Positions 35,481 through 44,468 of a stretch of 62,820 bases of DNA are shown piece by piece. The position numbers and the translations under genes were made by a program. A model generated the notes under the pieces. The model searched no databases. It was not told the origin of the DNA and saw nothing but the letters and a program-made list of their open reading frames with translations. The stretch covers positions 1-62,820 of the forward strand of contig CAJQQH010000041.1 in assembly GCA_905480405.1 (NCBI GenBank). Direction: 5' to 3'. This DNA comes from an uncultured Polaribacter sp. GTDB lineage: Bacteria; Bacteroidota; Bacteroidia; Flavobacteriales; Flavobacteriaceae. The number at the start of each line of letters is the position of its first letter. The first letter of the stretch is position 1.

Positions 35481-35570
35481 ATTATATTAGTACAATTATT
35501 TTACTCAGATTTTATTACAAGTTAGAGTTTGGTTTATCAAACAATAAAAAGTTGAGTTAAAACAAGTCAA

Positions 35571-35765
35571 ATGAAAAAACGTCATGAACAAAAGTTAGTA
35601 GTACTCTCTATAACTTTGTTTTTAATTTTTAATATACCTTTTGTTTTAGTTTTCAATTTAGAAGGAGCTATTTTGGGAATTCCAACATTTTATTTTTCGG
35701 TATTTTCAATTTGGTTATTGTCTATAGTGGTTTCATACATTGTATTAAAACGTCATTATGAATAA
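35571..35765 (+). CDS. Small two-helix membrane protein preceding the sensor kinase
   Basis: A 64-residue protein: basic N-terminus MKKRHEQK, helix one (about 9-28), a short loop and helix two (about 38-58), then a basic end KRHYE. The stop overlaps the start of the symporter-like histidine kinase by 8 nt. Overlap and topology resemble the small partners of SSS proteins, so I infer an accessory subunit for the SSS sensor domain. I do not know a family name. Confidence 0.78.
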   Translation: MKKRHEQKLVVLSITLFLIFNIPFVLVFNLEGAILGIPTFYFSVFSIWLLSIVVSYIVLKRHYE

Positions 35766-38448
35766 CTTTGCATTAATAACCATCATTATTATTTATTTAG
35801 CAGTGTTATTCTTTATTGCTTTTTTTGCAGAAAAGAAAAAACAAAGTAAATGGGTTAATAATCCTTATGTATATACACTTTCTTTGGCTGTTTATTGTTC
35901 TGCTTGGACTTATTACGGTAGTATTGGTATTGCTGCAAATTCTGGGATTAATTTTTTACCTATTTATTTAGGCCCCGTAATTGCAGCTCCTTTATGGATT
36001 ATTGTTTTAAGAAAAGTAATTAGAATATCTAAACAGCATAAAATTTCTTCAATTGCAGATTTTATTTCATTACGATACGGAAACAATAGATTTTTAGGAG
36101 CTTTAGTTACCGTAATTTGTCTTTTTGGAACATTGCCTTATATATCATTGCAGCTAAAAGCAGTTTCTGAAACTTTTGAAATTATGTCTGATAATACCAG
36201 TTATGTTTCAACAACTGTTATTGATGATTCAACTTTTTATGTAGCTTTATTATTGGCTATTTTTGCAGCTTTTTTTGGTACACAAAACACAGATGCTTCA
36301 GAAAAACATAAGGGTATTATTGCTTCTGTGGCATTTGAATCGATATTAAAATTAGTTTTTTTCTTAATTATTGGTATATATGTAACTTTTTATTTGTTTG
36401 ATGGTACAACAGATATTTATAATAAAATTTCAATTACAGAAAACTTTAAAGAGTTAACAACGCTTAAAGGTGTAGAAGATGGTTTTAATTGGTTTTTTAT
36501 GATCGCTTTGTCTTTTATGGCAATTTTTTTATTGCCAAGACAATTTCAAGTGTCAGTTTTAGAAAACAATAGAGAAAAGCATTTAAAAAAAGCTATTTGG
36601 TTATTTCCTTTATATTTATTGCTTTTTAATCTCTTTGTTGTTTTTATTGCTTGGGCAGGTAAAATAACTTTTTTGGATACTAAAAATGCAGAATATTACA
36701 CACTTTTATTGCCTTTGGAAAACGGTAATTCTTTTTTAGCTACTCTTGTATTTTTAGGTGGTTTTTCTGCAGTTATTTCTATGGTAATCGTTTCAACACT
36801 AGCATTATCTACTATGGTAAGTAACAACTTAATTATACCATATGGTTTTTTAGATAAATTTATTAGAAATCAACCAGACAGAAACTCTAAGTACATTAAA
36901 AACATTCGTCGTATTTCTGTATTTACAATTATAATTATTGCTTATTTCTTTTACGTTTCATTTTCAAAAGAGCTTTCATTGTATTCAATTGGTTTAATTT
37001 CTTTTGTAATAATTTCTCAATTAGCACCATCTTTTTTTATAGGTTTATATTGGAATAGGGGGTCATCAAAAGCAGCAATTATTGGTATGATTTTAGGTTT
37101 CTGTATAGCCGTTTATACATTAGTATTACCTTTTACATTACAGGCATATACAGGTACAGATCATTTTACACAGTTTGGTTTTTTAGGGATAGCTGCTTTA
37201 AAGCCTTATGCATTGTTTGGAATTAATTTTTTGAGCCCGCCTGCGCATGCTTTTTTCTGGAGTATAACATTTAACGTATTAAGTTATTTAATTTTTTCAT
37301 TAGCTTCTAAAGGTAATTATAGAGAACGAAACTATGCAGAAATGTATGTAGATAGTACTAATTTTACTAAACTTCAAGACAGTGCTTTGGTTTGGAAAGG
37401 AGAAGCGTACGTAGCAGATATTAAAAATGTATTAATTCGTTTTTTAGGTGAAAAGAGAGCAACACGTGCTTTAACTATTTTTTTTACTAAATATAGATTA
37501 TCACAAAATACACAGTTAGCAGATGCACGTTTAATTAATTTTTCTGAAAAATTATTAACAGGTAGTATAGGTTCAGCCTCAGCAAAAATATTAATTTCTA
37601 GTGTAGTAAAAGAAGAGCAAATTAGTTTAGTAGAGGTTTTAAAAATATTAGAAGAATCTAAAGAAAATATTGTTAATAATAAAGTGTTATTAGAAAAATC
37701 TAATGAACTTACACAATTATCATCAAAACTAAAAGGTGCAAATAGTAAGCTAATTTCTAAAGATAAACAAAAGGATGAGTTTTTAGATACCGTAGCACAT
37801 GAGTTAAAAACTCCAATTACTGGTATTCGGGCAGCTACAGAATTACTTTTAGATGAGGATGATGACATGCCAAAAGAAATAAAAACTCAATTTTTAAAAA
37901 ATATTCTTCAAGATTCTGACAGGCTTGGTCGCTTAATAAATAATATTTTAGATTTTGAAAAATTAGAAACAGGTCGTATAGATTTAAACTTAAAATTAAA
38001 TAATTTACAAAAAACAATAAAAAAGGTTTTGACAAGTATTTCGCAATTAGCAGCTAAAAAAGGGGTTAAGTTGATTAATAAAAACCCAAGAGAATTATTT
38101 TTAGTTTTTGATGAAGATAAAATACATCAAGTACTTACTAACTTGTTGTCTAATGCTTTAAAGTTTTGTCCAACAGAAAAAGGTGAAATTATTATTGATT
38201 ATAGGTTAGTAAATGAAGAAGTTGAAGTAGTAATTGAAGATAATGGAAAAGGAATTTTAGAGGAAGATTTTAGTTATATTTTTGATAAGTTTTATCAGTC
38301 TAAAAATCAAAATACAATAAAGCCAGAAGGTAGTGGTTTTGGATTGGCAATAACAAAGCAAATTGTTGAAAAACACAATGGGAAAATTTGGGCAGAAAAA
38401 GACCAAAAAAGTGGTGCTAAATTTGTTTTTACGATTCCTTTTAATTAA
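35758..38448 (+). CDS. CrbS-like SSS-domain sensor histidine kinase
   Basis: Hybrid protein of 896 residues: an SSS transporter-like domain with about 13 helices (residues 1-530), a coiled linker (about 615-665) and a kinase core. His681 lies in AHELKTPITG. The N box is NLLSNALKFCP, G1 is EDNGKGILEEDF, and G2 is GSGFGLAITKQIVEKHNGKIW near the end. CrbS/MxtR proteins of gammaproteobacteria with this layout control acs and acetate use. A STAC-like or PAS sensor is not obvious. The response regulator gene follows after 14 nt. Confidence 0.93.
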   Translation: MNNFALITIIIIYLAVLFFIAFFAEKKKQSKWVNNPYVYTLSLAVYCSAWTYYGSIGIAANSGINFLPIYLGPVIAAPLWIIVLRKVIRISKQHKISSIADFISLRYGNNRFLGALVTVICLFGTLPYISLQLKAVSETFEIMSDNTSYVSTTVIDDSTFYVALLLAIFAAFFGTQNTDASEKHKGIIASVAFESILKLVFFLIIGIYVTFYLFDGTTDIYNKISITENFKELTTLKGVEDGFNWFFMIALSFMAIFLLPRQFQVSVLENNREKHLKKAIWLFPLYLLLFNLFVVFIAWAGKITFLDTKNAEYYTLLLPLENGNSFLATLVFLGGFSAVISMVIVSTLALSTMVSNNLIIPYGFLDKFIRNQPDRNSKYIKNIRRISVFTIIIIAYFFYVSFSKELSLYSIGLISFVIISQLAPSFFIGLYWNRGSSKAAIIGMILGFCIAVYTLVLPFTLQAYTGTDHFTQFGFLGIAALKPYALFGINFLSPPAHAFFWSITFNVLSYLIFSLASKGNYRERNYAEMYVDSTNFTKLQDSALVWKGEAYVADIKNVLIRFLGEKRATRALTIFFTKYRLSQNTQLADARLINFSEKLLTGSIGSASAKILISSVVKEEQISLVEVLKILEESKENIVNNKVLLEKSNELTQLSSKLKGANSKLISKDKQKDEFLDTVAHELKTPITGIRAATELLLDEDDDMPKEIKTQFLKNILQDSDRLGRLINNILDFEKLETGRIDLNLKLNNLQKTIKKVLTSISQLAAKKGVKLINKNPRELFLVFDEDKIHQVLTNLLSNALKFCPTEKGEIIIDYRLVNEEVEVVIEDNGKGILEEDFSYIFDKFYQSKNQNTIKPEGSGFGLAITKQIVEKHNGKIWAEKDQKSGAKFVFTIPFN

Positions 38449-38462
38449 TTTTATCGAGCTTT

Positions 38463-38828
38463 ATGAAAAGAAAAATTTTGATTGTAGATGATGAGCCGAA
38501 TATAGTTATGTCTTTGGAATATGCATTTAAAAAACAAAATTTTGAAGTATTTATAGCAAGAGATGGTAGCGAGGTTTTCGAAATTTTAAAAGGAGAAATA
38601 CCAGATGCTATTATTTTAGATGTAATGATGCCAAATGTAGATGGGTATCAAACAATAAAAAAAATAAAAGAAACATTAAATTTAACAGCTACAAAGGTTG
38701 TTTTTTTATCAGCAAAAAATAAAGCTTCAGATATAGAAAAAGGTTTAAAGCTTGGAGCAGACAAATATTTAACAAAACCTTTTTCAGTAAAAAAAATAGT
38801 TTCAGAAATTCTAGAACTACTAAATTAA
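38463..38828 (+). CDS. Receiver-only response regulator, partner of the CrbS-like kinase
   Basis: A single CheY-like receiver domain of 121 residues. The acidic pair is DD (residues 9-10), the phosphoacceptor Asp53 (in ILDVMMP), the switch Ser is in FLSAK and the conserved Lys in TKPFS. There is no DNA-binding output domain, unlike the LuxR-type CrbR of Vibrio. The signal must therefore pass through another protein or act allosterically. The short gap to the kinase gene makes pairing very likely. Confidence 0.92.
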   Translation: MKRKILIVDDEPNIVMSLEYAFKKQNFEVFIARDGSEVFEILKGEIPDAIILDVMMPNVDGYQTIKKIKETLNLTATKVVFLSAKNKASDIEKGLKLGADKYLTKPFSVKKIVSEILELLN

Positions 38829-38877
38829 ATTTTGATTTTGTGTGCAAACAAACATTTTTTAATTCAAGTATTATATT

Positions 38878-39114
38878 ATGAAATTTCAACTTAATTCTCT
38901 TGCATCAGATGTTTTTATAACAATCTATGTAATTGCTACTTTATATTTTCGATTTAAATTTGAAAATACTAAAAACATAGATCCTATACTCTCTATAGTT
39001 TTAGGTATTTGTTTTGTTGCCATAATTTGGGCACTTATAAAACTTAAAATTCTAAATCCTAATTGGTTTGGTTTATTAGATTCAAAAGAAAATAAAATTT
39101 CATCAAATAAATAA
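38878..39114 (+). CDS. Small two-helix membrane protein before acs
   Basis: A 78-residue protein with two hydrophobic segments (about residues 9-24 and 36-58), a conserved-looking PNWFGLLDSKEN end and no signal peptidase site. I do not recognise it. It lies between the response regulator and acs in the acetate module. The 101-nt gap to acs carries an inverted repeat, so acs may have its own promoter. Confidence 0.68.
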   Translation: MKFQLNSLASDVFITIYVIATLYFRFKFENTKNIDPILSIVLGICFVAIIWALIKLKILNPNWFGLLDSKENKISSNK

Positions 39115-39138
39115 TTAATACTAATATTTAGATTTTTA

Positions 39139-39160
39139 TTCTAAAAATCGAATTTTAGAA
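39139..39160. promoter_or_regulatory. Inverted repeat upstream of acs
   Basis: TTCTAAAA and TTTTAGAA flank ATCGAA, about 55-76 nt before the acs start codon. There is no T tract, so an operator is more likely than a terminator. Confidence 0.45.
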
Positions 39161-39214
39161 CAAGTATTGTATTTAGTTTTTTTAAATGCAATTAATTAAT
39201 AAAACATTTAAGTT

Positions 39215-41122
39215 ATGAGTAATTATCACATAAAACATATAGAAGAATATTATAAAGTTTACAGGAAATCAATTAGAGAACCAGAGGTTTTTTGGGAAGA
39301 AATTGCAGAGGAACATTTTTTATGGCGTAAAAAATGGGATAAAGTTTTAGATTGGGATTTTTCTAAGCCAGAAGTAAAATGGTTTGAAGGTGCAAAATTA
39401 AATATTACGGAAAATTGTATAGATAGGCATTTAACTACAAGAGGAGATAAAACAGCTATTTTATTTGAACCGAACGATCCTAAAGAAGCAGCAGAACATA
39501 TTACTTATAAACAATTACATGAAAGAGTAAATCAGTTTGCAAATGTTTTAAAAGAAAATGGTGTTAAAAAAGGAGATAGAGTTTGTGTTTATGTTCCTAT
39601 GATTCCTGAGTTGGCAATTTCAACCTTAGCTTGTGCAAGAATTGGAGCGATTCATTCTGTTGTATTTGCAGGTTTTTCAGCAACAGCATTATCTACAAGA
39701 ATTAATGATTCAGATTGTAAAATAGTAATAACATCAGATGGTTCTTATAGAGGAAAAAAATCAATAGATTTAAAAGGAATTGTAGACGAAGCTTTAGAAT
39801 CTTGTCCTGGAGTTGAAACTGTTTTGGTAGCAAAAAGAATCAACACAGATATTGCAATGAAAGATGGTAGAGACAAATGGTTACAACCATTGTTAGATAA
39901 CGCATCTAAAGTTTGTGAAGCAGAAATTATGGATGCAGAAGATCCTTTGTTTATTTTATACACATCAGGTTCTACAGGAAAGCCAAAAGGAATGGTGCAT
40001 ACAACTGCAGGTTATATGGTTTATACTGCGTATACTTTTAAAAATGCATTTCAGTATAAAGAAAATGATGTGTATTGGTGTACTGCAGATATTGGTTGGA
40101 TAACTGGTCATTCTTACATTGTTTATGGTCCATTAGCAAACGGAGCAACAACAGTTTTATTTGAAGGAGTACCAAGTTACCCAGATTTTGGGCGTTTTTG
40201 GGAAATTGTAGAAAAACATAAGGTAAATCAATTTTACACAGCACCAACAGCAATTAGAGCTCTTGCAAAACACGGAACGGAATTGGTAGATAAATATGAT
40301 TTATCATCTTTAAAAGTATTAGGTTCTGTTGGAGAACCCATAAATGAAGAAGCATGGCATTGGTATAATGATAATGTAGGTAAAAAGAAAAGTCCGATTA
40401 TTGATACTTGGTGGCAAACAGAAACTGGCGGAATGATGATTACACCAATTCCTTATGTTACGGCAACAAAACCAACCTATGCAACATTGCCTTTTATTGG
40501 TGTTCAGCCTGCGTTAATGGATGAAAACGGGCAAGAATTAAAAGGAAATCAAGTAGAAGGAAGATTGTGTATAAAACATCCTTGGCCAAGTATTGCAAGA
40601 ACCATTTGGGGAAATCATGAACGATATAAAGAAACGTATTTTTCGGCATATAAAAACATGTATTTTACTGGTGATGGTGCTTTAAGAGATGAGGTAGGGT
40701 ATTACAGAATTACTGGAAGAGTAGATGATGTAATTATTGTTTCTGGTCATAATTTAGGAACTGCGCCAATAGAAGATGCTATTAATGAGCATCCTGCAGT
40801 TGCAGAATCTGCTATTGTTGGTTTTCCGCATGATATTAAAGGTAGTGCATTGTATGGTTATGTAACTTTAAAAGATACTGGAGAAAGTAGAAATCATGAG
40901 AATTTAAGAAAAGAAATAAATCAATTAATTACAGATAGAATTGGACCAATTGCAAAATTAGATAAAATTCAGTTTTCTGAAGGATTACCAAAAACTCGTT
41001 CAGGTAAAATTATGAGACGTATTTTACGTAAAATAGCTGCCAACGAAATGGGTAATTTAGGAGATACAAGTACACTTTTAAATCCAGAAATAGTACAAAG
41101 TATTATAGATAATAGAATGTAG
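39215..41122 (+). CDS. acs: Acetyl-CoA synthetase
   Basis: AMP-forming acetate--CoA ligase of 635 residues: converts acetate, ATP and CoA to acetyl-CoA in the cytoplasm. Adenylation motifs are YTSGSTGKPKGMVHT (about residues 250-264) and TWWQTETGGMMITPIP (about 398-413). The hinge and C-terminal part contain GRVDDVIIVSGHNLGT and the end PKTRSGKIMRRILRK, in which Lys598 is the site regulated by acetylation in well-studied Acs. Length and motifs are standard. It closes the acetate porin-symporter-sensor module. Confidence 0.97.
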   Translation: MSNYHIKHIEEYYKVYRKSIREPEVFWEEIAEEHFLWRKKWDKVLDWDFSKPEVKWFEGAKLNITENCIDRHLTTRGDKTAILFEPNDPKEAAEHITYKQLHERVNQFANVLKENGVKKGDRVCVYVPMIPELAISTLACARIGAIHSVVFAGFSATALSTRINDSDCKIVITSDGSYRGKKSIDLKGIVDEALESCPGVETVLVAKRINTDIAMKDGRDKWLQPLLDNASKVCEAEIMDAEDPLFILYTSGSTGKPKGMVHTTAGYMVYTAYTFKNAFQYKENDVYWCTADIGWITGHSYIVYGPLANGATTVLFEGVPSYPDFGRFWEIVEKHKVNQFYTAPTAIRALAKHGTELVDKYDLSSLKVLGSVGEPINEEAWHWYNDNVGKKKSPIIDTWWQTETGGMMITPIPYVTATKPTYATLPFIGVQPALMDENGQELKGNQVEGRLCIKHPWPSIARTIWGNHERYKETYFSAYKNMYFTGDGALRDEVGYYRITGRVDDVIIVSGHNLGTAPIEDAINEHPAVAESAIVGFPHDIKGSALYGYVTLKDTGESRNHENLRKEINQLITDRIGPIAKLDKIQFSEGLPKTRSGKIMRRILRKIAANEMGNLGDTSTLLNPEIVQSIIDNRM

Positions 41123-41169
41123 ATTCTATCGCTTTTGTAAGCTTGTTTATATAGTAATAGATGAATTTT

Positions 41170-41208
41170 AAGACCTTATAGATTTTTTTAAATCTGTAAG
41201 GTCTTTTT
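41170..41208 (+). terminator. acs terminator
   Basis: AAGACCTTATAGATTT - TTTT - AAATCTGTAAGGTCTT plus T run; a 16-bp stem with a single G-U pair. Confidence 0.9.
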
Positions 41209-41216
41209 GATTATTG

Positions 41217-41224
41217 TAACTTTG
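41217..41224 (+). promoter_or_regulatory. -7 element of the ABC exporter gene
   Basis: TAACTTTG, exact TAnnTTTG match after the acs terminator and 73 nt before the start codon. Confidence 0.5.
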
Positions 41225-41297
41225 TAAATATGTCATACTTTTCATCTATGGCATGTAAATTGACAATGAACAATTAGCTACATTTTTAATACAATTT

Positions 41298-43064
41298 ATG
41301 CAACATCTTAAAGAGTCTACAAAAGAAAAAAAGAAAGGAAAAGTTTCTATTGGTAAAGCTTTTAAAACGATTATTTGGCCAAGAAGAAATTTAGTTTTTA
41401 TTGGGTTAATTTTAATTGTAATCAGAAGTTTATCTGGTTTAATTTTACCTTGGCAAAGTAAAATTTTGTTAGATGAAGTTGTGCCAGATAAAGATGTAGA
41501 TAAATTATACTCTTTAATAGGTATTGTATTAGTCGCTATTTTATTACAGGCGGTTACTTCTTTTTTGTTAACAAGAATTTTAAGTGTACAGGCACAATAT
41601 CTAATATCAGAATTAAGAGCACAAGTACAAAAGAAAGTATTGTCTTTACCAATTCGATTTTTTGATAACACAAAATCAGGGGCTTTAGTTTCTAGAATTA
41701 TGAGCGATGTAGAAGGTGTTAGAAACTTAATAGGAACAGGTTTAGTACAATTAGTCGGAGGTTCAATTACAGCAGTAATTTCATTGGTAATTTTAATCAA
41801 TTTAAACCCTTGGATGACCTTATTTGTTTTTTTACCAATTTCTATTTTCGGAATTGTGGCTTTAAAAGCATTTAAATTTATTCGCCCTATTTTTAGAACA
41901 CGTGGTAAAATAAATGCAGAAGTAAAAGGTAGGCTAACAGAAACTTTAGCAGGAGTAAGGGTTATAAAAGCATTTAATGCAGAAGAACAAGAAAACAAAG
42001 TTTTTGAAAAAGGCGTTGATAAATTATTTCAAAATGTAAAAAAGAGTTTAACTGCAACTGCAATAATGACAAGTTCATCAACCTTTTTAATTGGTGTTGC
42101 AACTACAGGAATTATGGGCATTGGTGGTTATTATATGATACAAGGAGAAATGACAACAGGAGAATTCTTGTTTTTTACATTAATTTTAGGTTTTATGATT
42201 GCTCCAATTGTACAAATGAGTAATATTGGTAGTCAATTAACTGAAGCTTTAGCAGGTTTAGATAGAACAGAAGAGTTGATGAACATGGCTGCTGAAGAAG
42301 ACGACGAAGACAGAAATATTGTTTTAGAAAACATTAAAGGAGAAATTATTTTTGATGATGTTTCTTTTGCTTATGAAGAAGGAAAAGAAGTGTTAAATAA
42401 CATCAATTTTAAAGTTCCTGCTGGTTCTGTAACAGCTTTGGTAGGTAGTTCTGGTTCGGGTAAATCTACAATTGCTGGTTTATCTGCCACATTTTTAAAT
42501 CCGAAATCGGGTATTATTACAATAGATAATAAAGATATGTCTAAAGTAAAACTATCTAGTTACCGTAAAAATTTAGGTGTGGTTTTACAAGACGAATTTT
42601 TGTTTGAAGGATCAATCAGAGAAAATATTTTATTTCCAAGACCAAATGCAACAGAAGCTGAATTGCAAAATGCGGTAAAAGCTGCTTATGTAAATGAGTT
42701 TACTGACAGATTTGATAATGGTTTAGATACTTTAATAGGAGAAAGAGGAGTAAAACTTTCTGGTGGGCAAAGACAAAGATTGGCAATTGCAAGAGCAATT
42801 TTAGCAAATCCAAAAATTATTATTTTAGATGAAGCAACTTCTAGTTTAGACACAGAAAGCGAGTCTTTAATTCAGAAAAGTTTATCAGAATTGGTAAAAG
42901 ATAGAACAACAATTGTAATTGCTCATAGATTAAGTACTATAAAACAAGCTGATCAAATTTTAGTAATAGAAGCAGGTAATATTGCAGAAAGAGGAACGCA
43001 TGACGAATTAATTGCTGCGAAAGGAAGGTATTATGATTTGTACACTTATCAATCTAAAATATAA
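41298..43064 (+). CDS. ABC exporter, fused permease and ATPase (MsbA/lipid-multidrug type)
   Basis: Type I ABC exporter half-transporter of 588 residues that works as a homodimer in the inner membrane. Residues about 1-320 carry six membrane helices, with the SLPIRFFDNTKSGALVSRIMSDVEGVR coupling region. The nucleotide-binding domain follows: Walker A GSSGSGKST (about 382-390), Q-loop VVLQDEFLF, signature LSGGQRQRLAIARAI (about 486-500), Walker B IIILDEATSSLD and the H-loop IAHRLSTI. Lipid or drug export cannot be distinguished. Monocistronic, with its own -7 element. Confidence 0.93.
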   Translation: MQHLKESTKEKKKGKVSIGKAFKTIIWPRRNLVFIGLILIVIRSLSGLILPWQSKILLDEVVPDKDVDKLYSLIGIVLVAILLQAVTSFLLTRILSVQAQYLISELRAQVQKKVLSLPIRFFDNTKSGALVSRIMSDVEGVRNLIGTGLVQLVGGSITAVISLVILINLNPWMTLFVFLPISIFGIVALKAFKFIRPIFRTRGKINAEVKGRLTETLAGVRVIKAFNAEEQENKVFEKGVDKLFQNVKKSLTATAIMTSSSTFLIGVATTGIMGIGGYYMIQGEMTTGEFLFFTLILGFMIAPIVQMSNIGSQLTEALAGLDRTEELMNMAAEEDDEDRNIVLENIKGEIIFDDVSFAYEEGKEVLNNINFKVPAGSVTALVGSSGSGKSTIAGLSATFLNPKSGIITIDNKDMSKVKLSSYRKNLGVVLQDEFLFEGSIRENILFPRPNATEAELQNAVKAAYVNEFTDRFDNGLDTLIGERGVKLSGGQRQRLAIARAILANPKIIILDEATSSLDTESESLIQKSLSELVKDRTTIVIAHRLSTIKQADQILVIEAGNIAERGTHDELIAAKGRYYDLYTYQSKI

Positions 43065-43133
43065 TTTCATATATTTTGTAATTAATTTTTTAAAAATTCG
43101 ACTCTATAAATTCAAAAAAGAACAATATAAATT

Positions 43134-43901
43134 ATGAAGAAAATAGTATTATTACTTGCCATATCATTGGTGATTATTTCATGTAAGAAAGAGGTTAAAA
43201 AAGAAACTAAAAATGAAGTTGTAAAAGAGGTTTCTAAAGAAGTTTTTCCTGCAGAGTTAAGTAAAGTCTTTGAAAAACACGGAGGAATAAACGCATGGAG
43301 AAATGCACAAGTTTTATCTTTTAATAAAGGTGAAGAAGTACACACTATAGATTTACATTCAAGAAAAACTGTTGTGAATACACCTAAATTTTCTTTAGGT
43401 TTTGATGGAAAAGAAGCTTGGTTAGATGAAGAGGTAAAAGGAACTTTTAAAGGGAATCCTACTTTTTATTACAACCTATATTTTTATTTTTACGCAATGC
43501 CATTTGTGTTAGCAGATAATGGAATTGTTTACGAAAAAACAGACGATTTAGTTTTTGAAGGAATAAGTTATCCCGGTTATAAAATTTCTTATAATGCCAA
43601 TATAGGAAGTTCTTCAGATGATAATTATAAAGTGTACTACAACCCAAAAACATTTCAAATGGAATGGTTAGGTTATACAGTAACGTTTATGTCTAAAAAA
43701 GCGAGTGACAATTTTAATATTATAAGATATAATTCTTGGGAAAATGTAAATGGTTTGGTTTTACCAAAAGCAATTACGTGGTATAAAAAAGATGAAAACG
43801 GAATTCCAACAGAGCCTGCAAAACCTGCAACAGAATTTACATTGCCTTTAATTAGCCAAGGAAAGTTGGCAGATTCATTTTTTGAAAAACCAGTTAAATA
43901 A
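43134..43901 (+). CDS. DUF6503-type lipoprotein
   Basis: A 255-residue lipoprotein: signal ending IISC with Cys17, followed by a lysine/glutamate-rich linker (about 18-40, KKEVKKETKNEVVKEV) and a beta-rich domain. Within it KHGGINAWRNAQVLSF, GKEAWLDEEVKG, YYNLYFYFYAMPFVLADNGI and EWLGYTVTFM are the kind of segments seen in DUF6503 proteins, which share an LppX/LolA-like appearance. Function unknown; a lipid-binding role is only suggested by the fold pattern. It ends 19 nt from the convergent NUDIX gene. Confidence 0.75.
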   Translation: MKKIVLLLAISLVIISCKKEVKKETKNEVVKEVSKEVFPAELSKVFEKHGGINAWRNAQVLSFNKGEEVHTIDLHSRKTVVNTPKFSLGFDGKEAWLDEEVKGTFKGNPTFYYNLYFYFYAMPFVLADNGIVYEKTDDLVFEGISYPGYKISYNANIGSSSDDNYKVYYNPKTFQMEWLGYTVTFMSKKASDNFNIIRYNSWENVNGLVLPKAITWYKKDENGIPTEPAKPATEFTLPLISQGKLADSFFEKPVK

Positions 43902-43919
43902 AAAGTTTGTAATAAAAAA

Positions 43920-44468
43920 TTAATGTGATTTTAAATAATCAATAATTTTATCATAAACAGAAACATAATATTCATGAAACCTCGGAAGCAAAACGTTTTC
44001 GAGGTTTTTTGTGTTTTTTAATATTGATAAATCAAATAACTTAATATCGTCTACTTCTTCTTCTTGAATTGTTAATTCTGATAAAGAAGTTTTTAATTCT
44101 ACAATAAAAACATGATGATGTTCATTATCTTTAATTCCGTTTGGGTGAGAAACTTGATGAATTCTTGTTCCTATTTTTATTAGGTTTTTATCTTCTAATT
44201 CTAAACCAATTTCTTCTAAAACTTCTCTTTTTGCAGATGTTAAAACATCTTCACCAGCTCCTATGTGTCCTGCAACAGAAATATCCCACAAACCAGGAAA
44301 TACTTTTTTAGTCATTGCTCTTTTTTGAAGCAGTATTTTTTCATCTGAAGTAAATAACCAAATATGAACAGTGGCATGAAACCAGCCGTTTTTATGTGCT
44401 TCAGATTTTAAAGCTGTCTTTCCTGTTGGTTTTCCTTCAGGAGTTAAAATATCTATCAATTCATCCAT
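43920..44468 (-). CDS. NUDIX hydrolase, isopentenyl-diphosphate isomerase-like
   Basis: A 182-residue NUDIX enzyme. The start DELIDILTPEGKPTGKTALKSEAHKNGWFHATVHIWLF is that of the YfcD/Idi-like group. The Nudix box is GHIGAGEDVLTSAKREVLEEIGLELE, with the full GX5EX7REUXEEXGU pattern. Members hydrolyse nucleotide derivatives or act as isopentenyl-diphosphate isomerases; the context does not decide. Its ATG directly follows the stop of the upstream aminotransferase gene. Confidence 0.9.
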   Translation of the reverse strand: MDELIDILTPEGKPTGKTALKSEAHKNGWFHATVHIWLFTSDEKILLQKRAMTKKVFPGLWDISVAGHIGAGEDVLTSAKREVLEEIGLELEDKNLIKIGTRIHQVSHPNGIKDNEHHHVFIVELKTSLSELTIQEEEVDDIKLFDLSILKNTKNLENVLLPRFHEYYVSVYDKIIDYLKSH

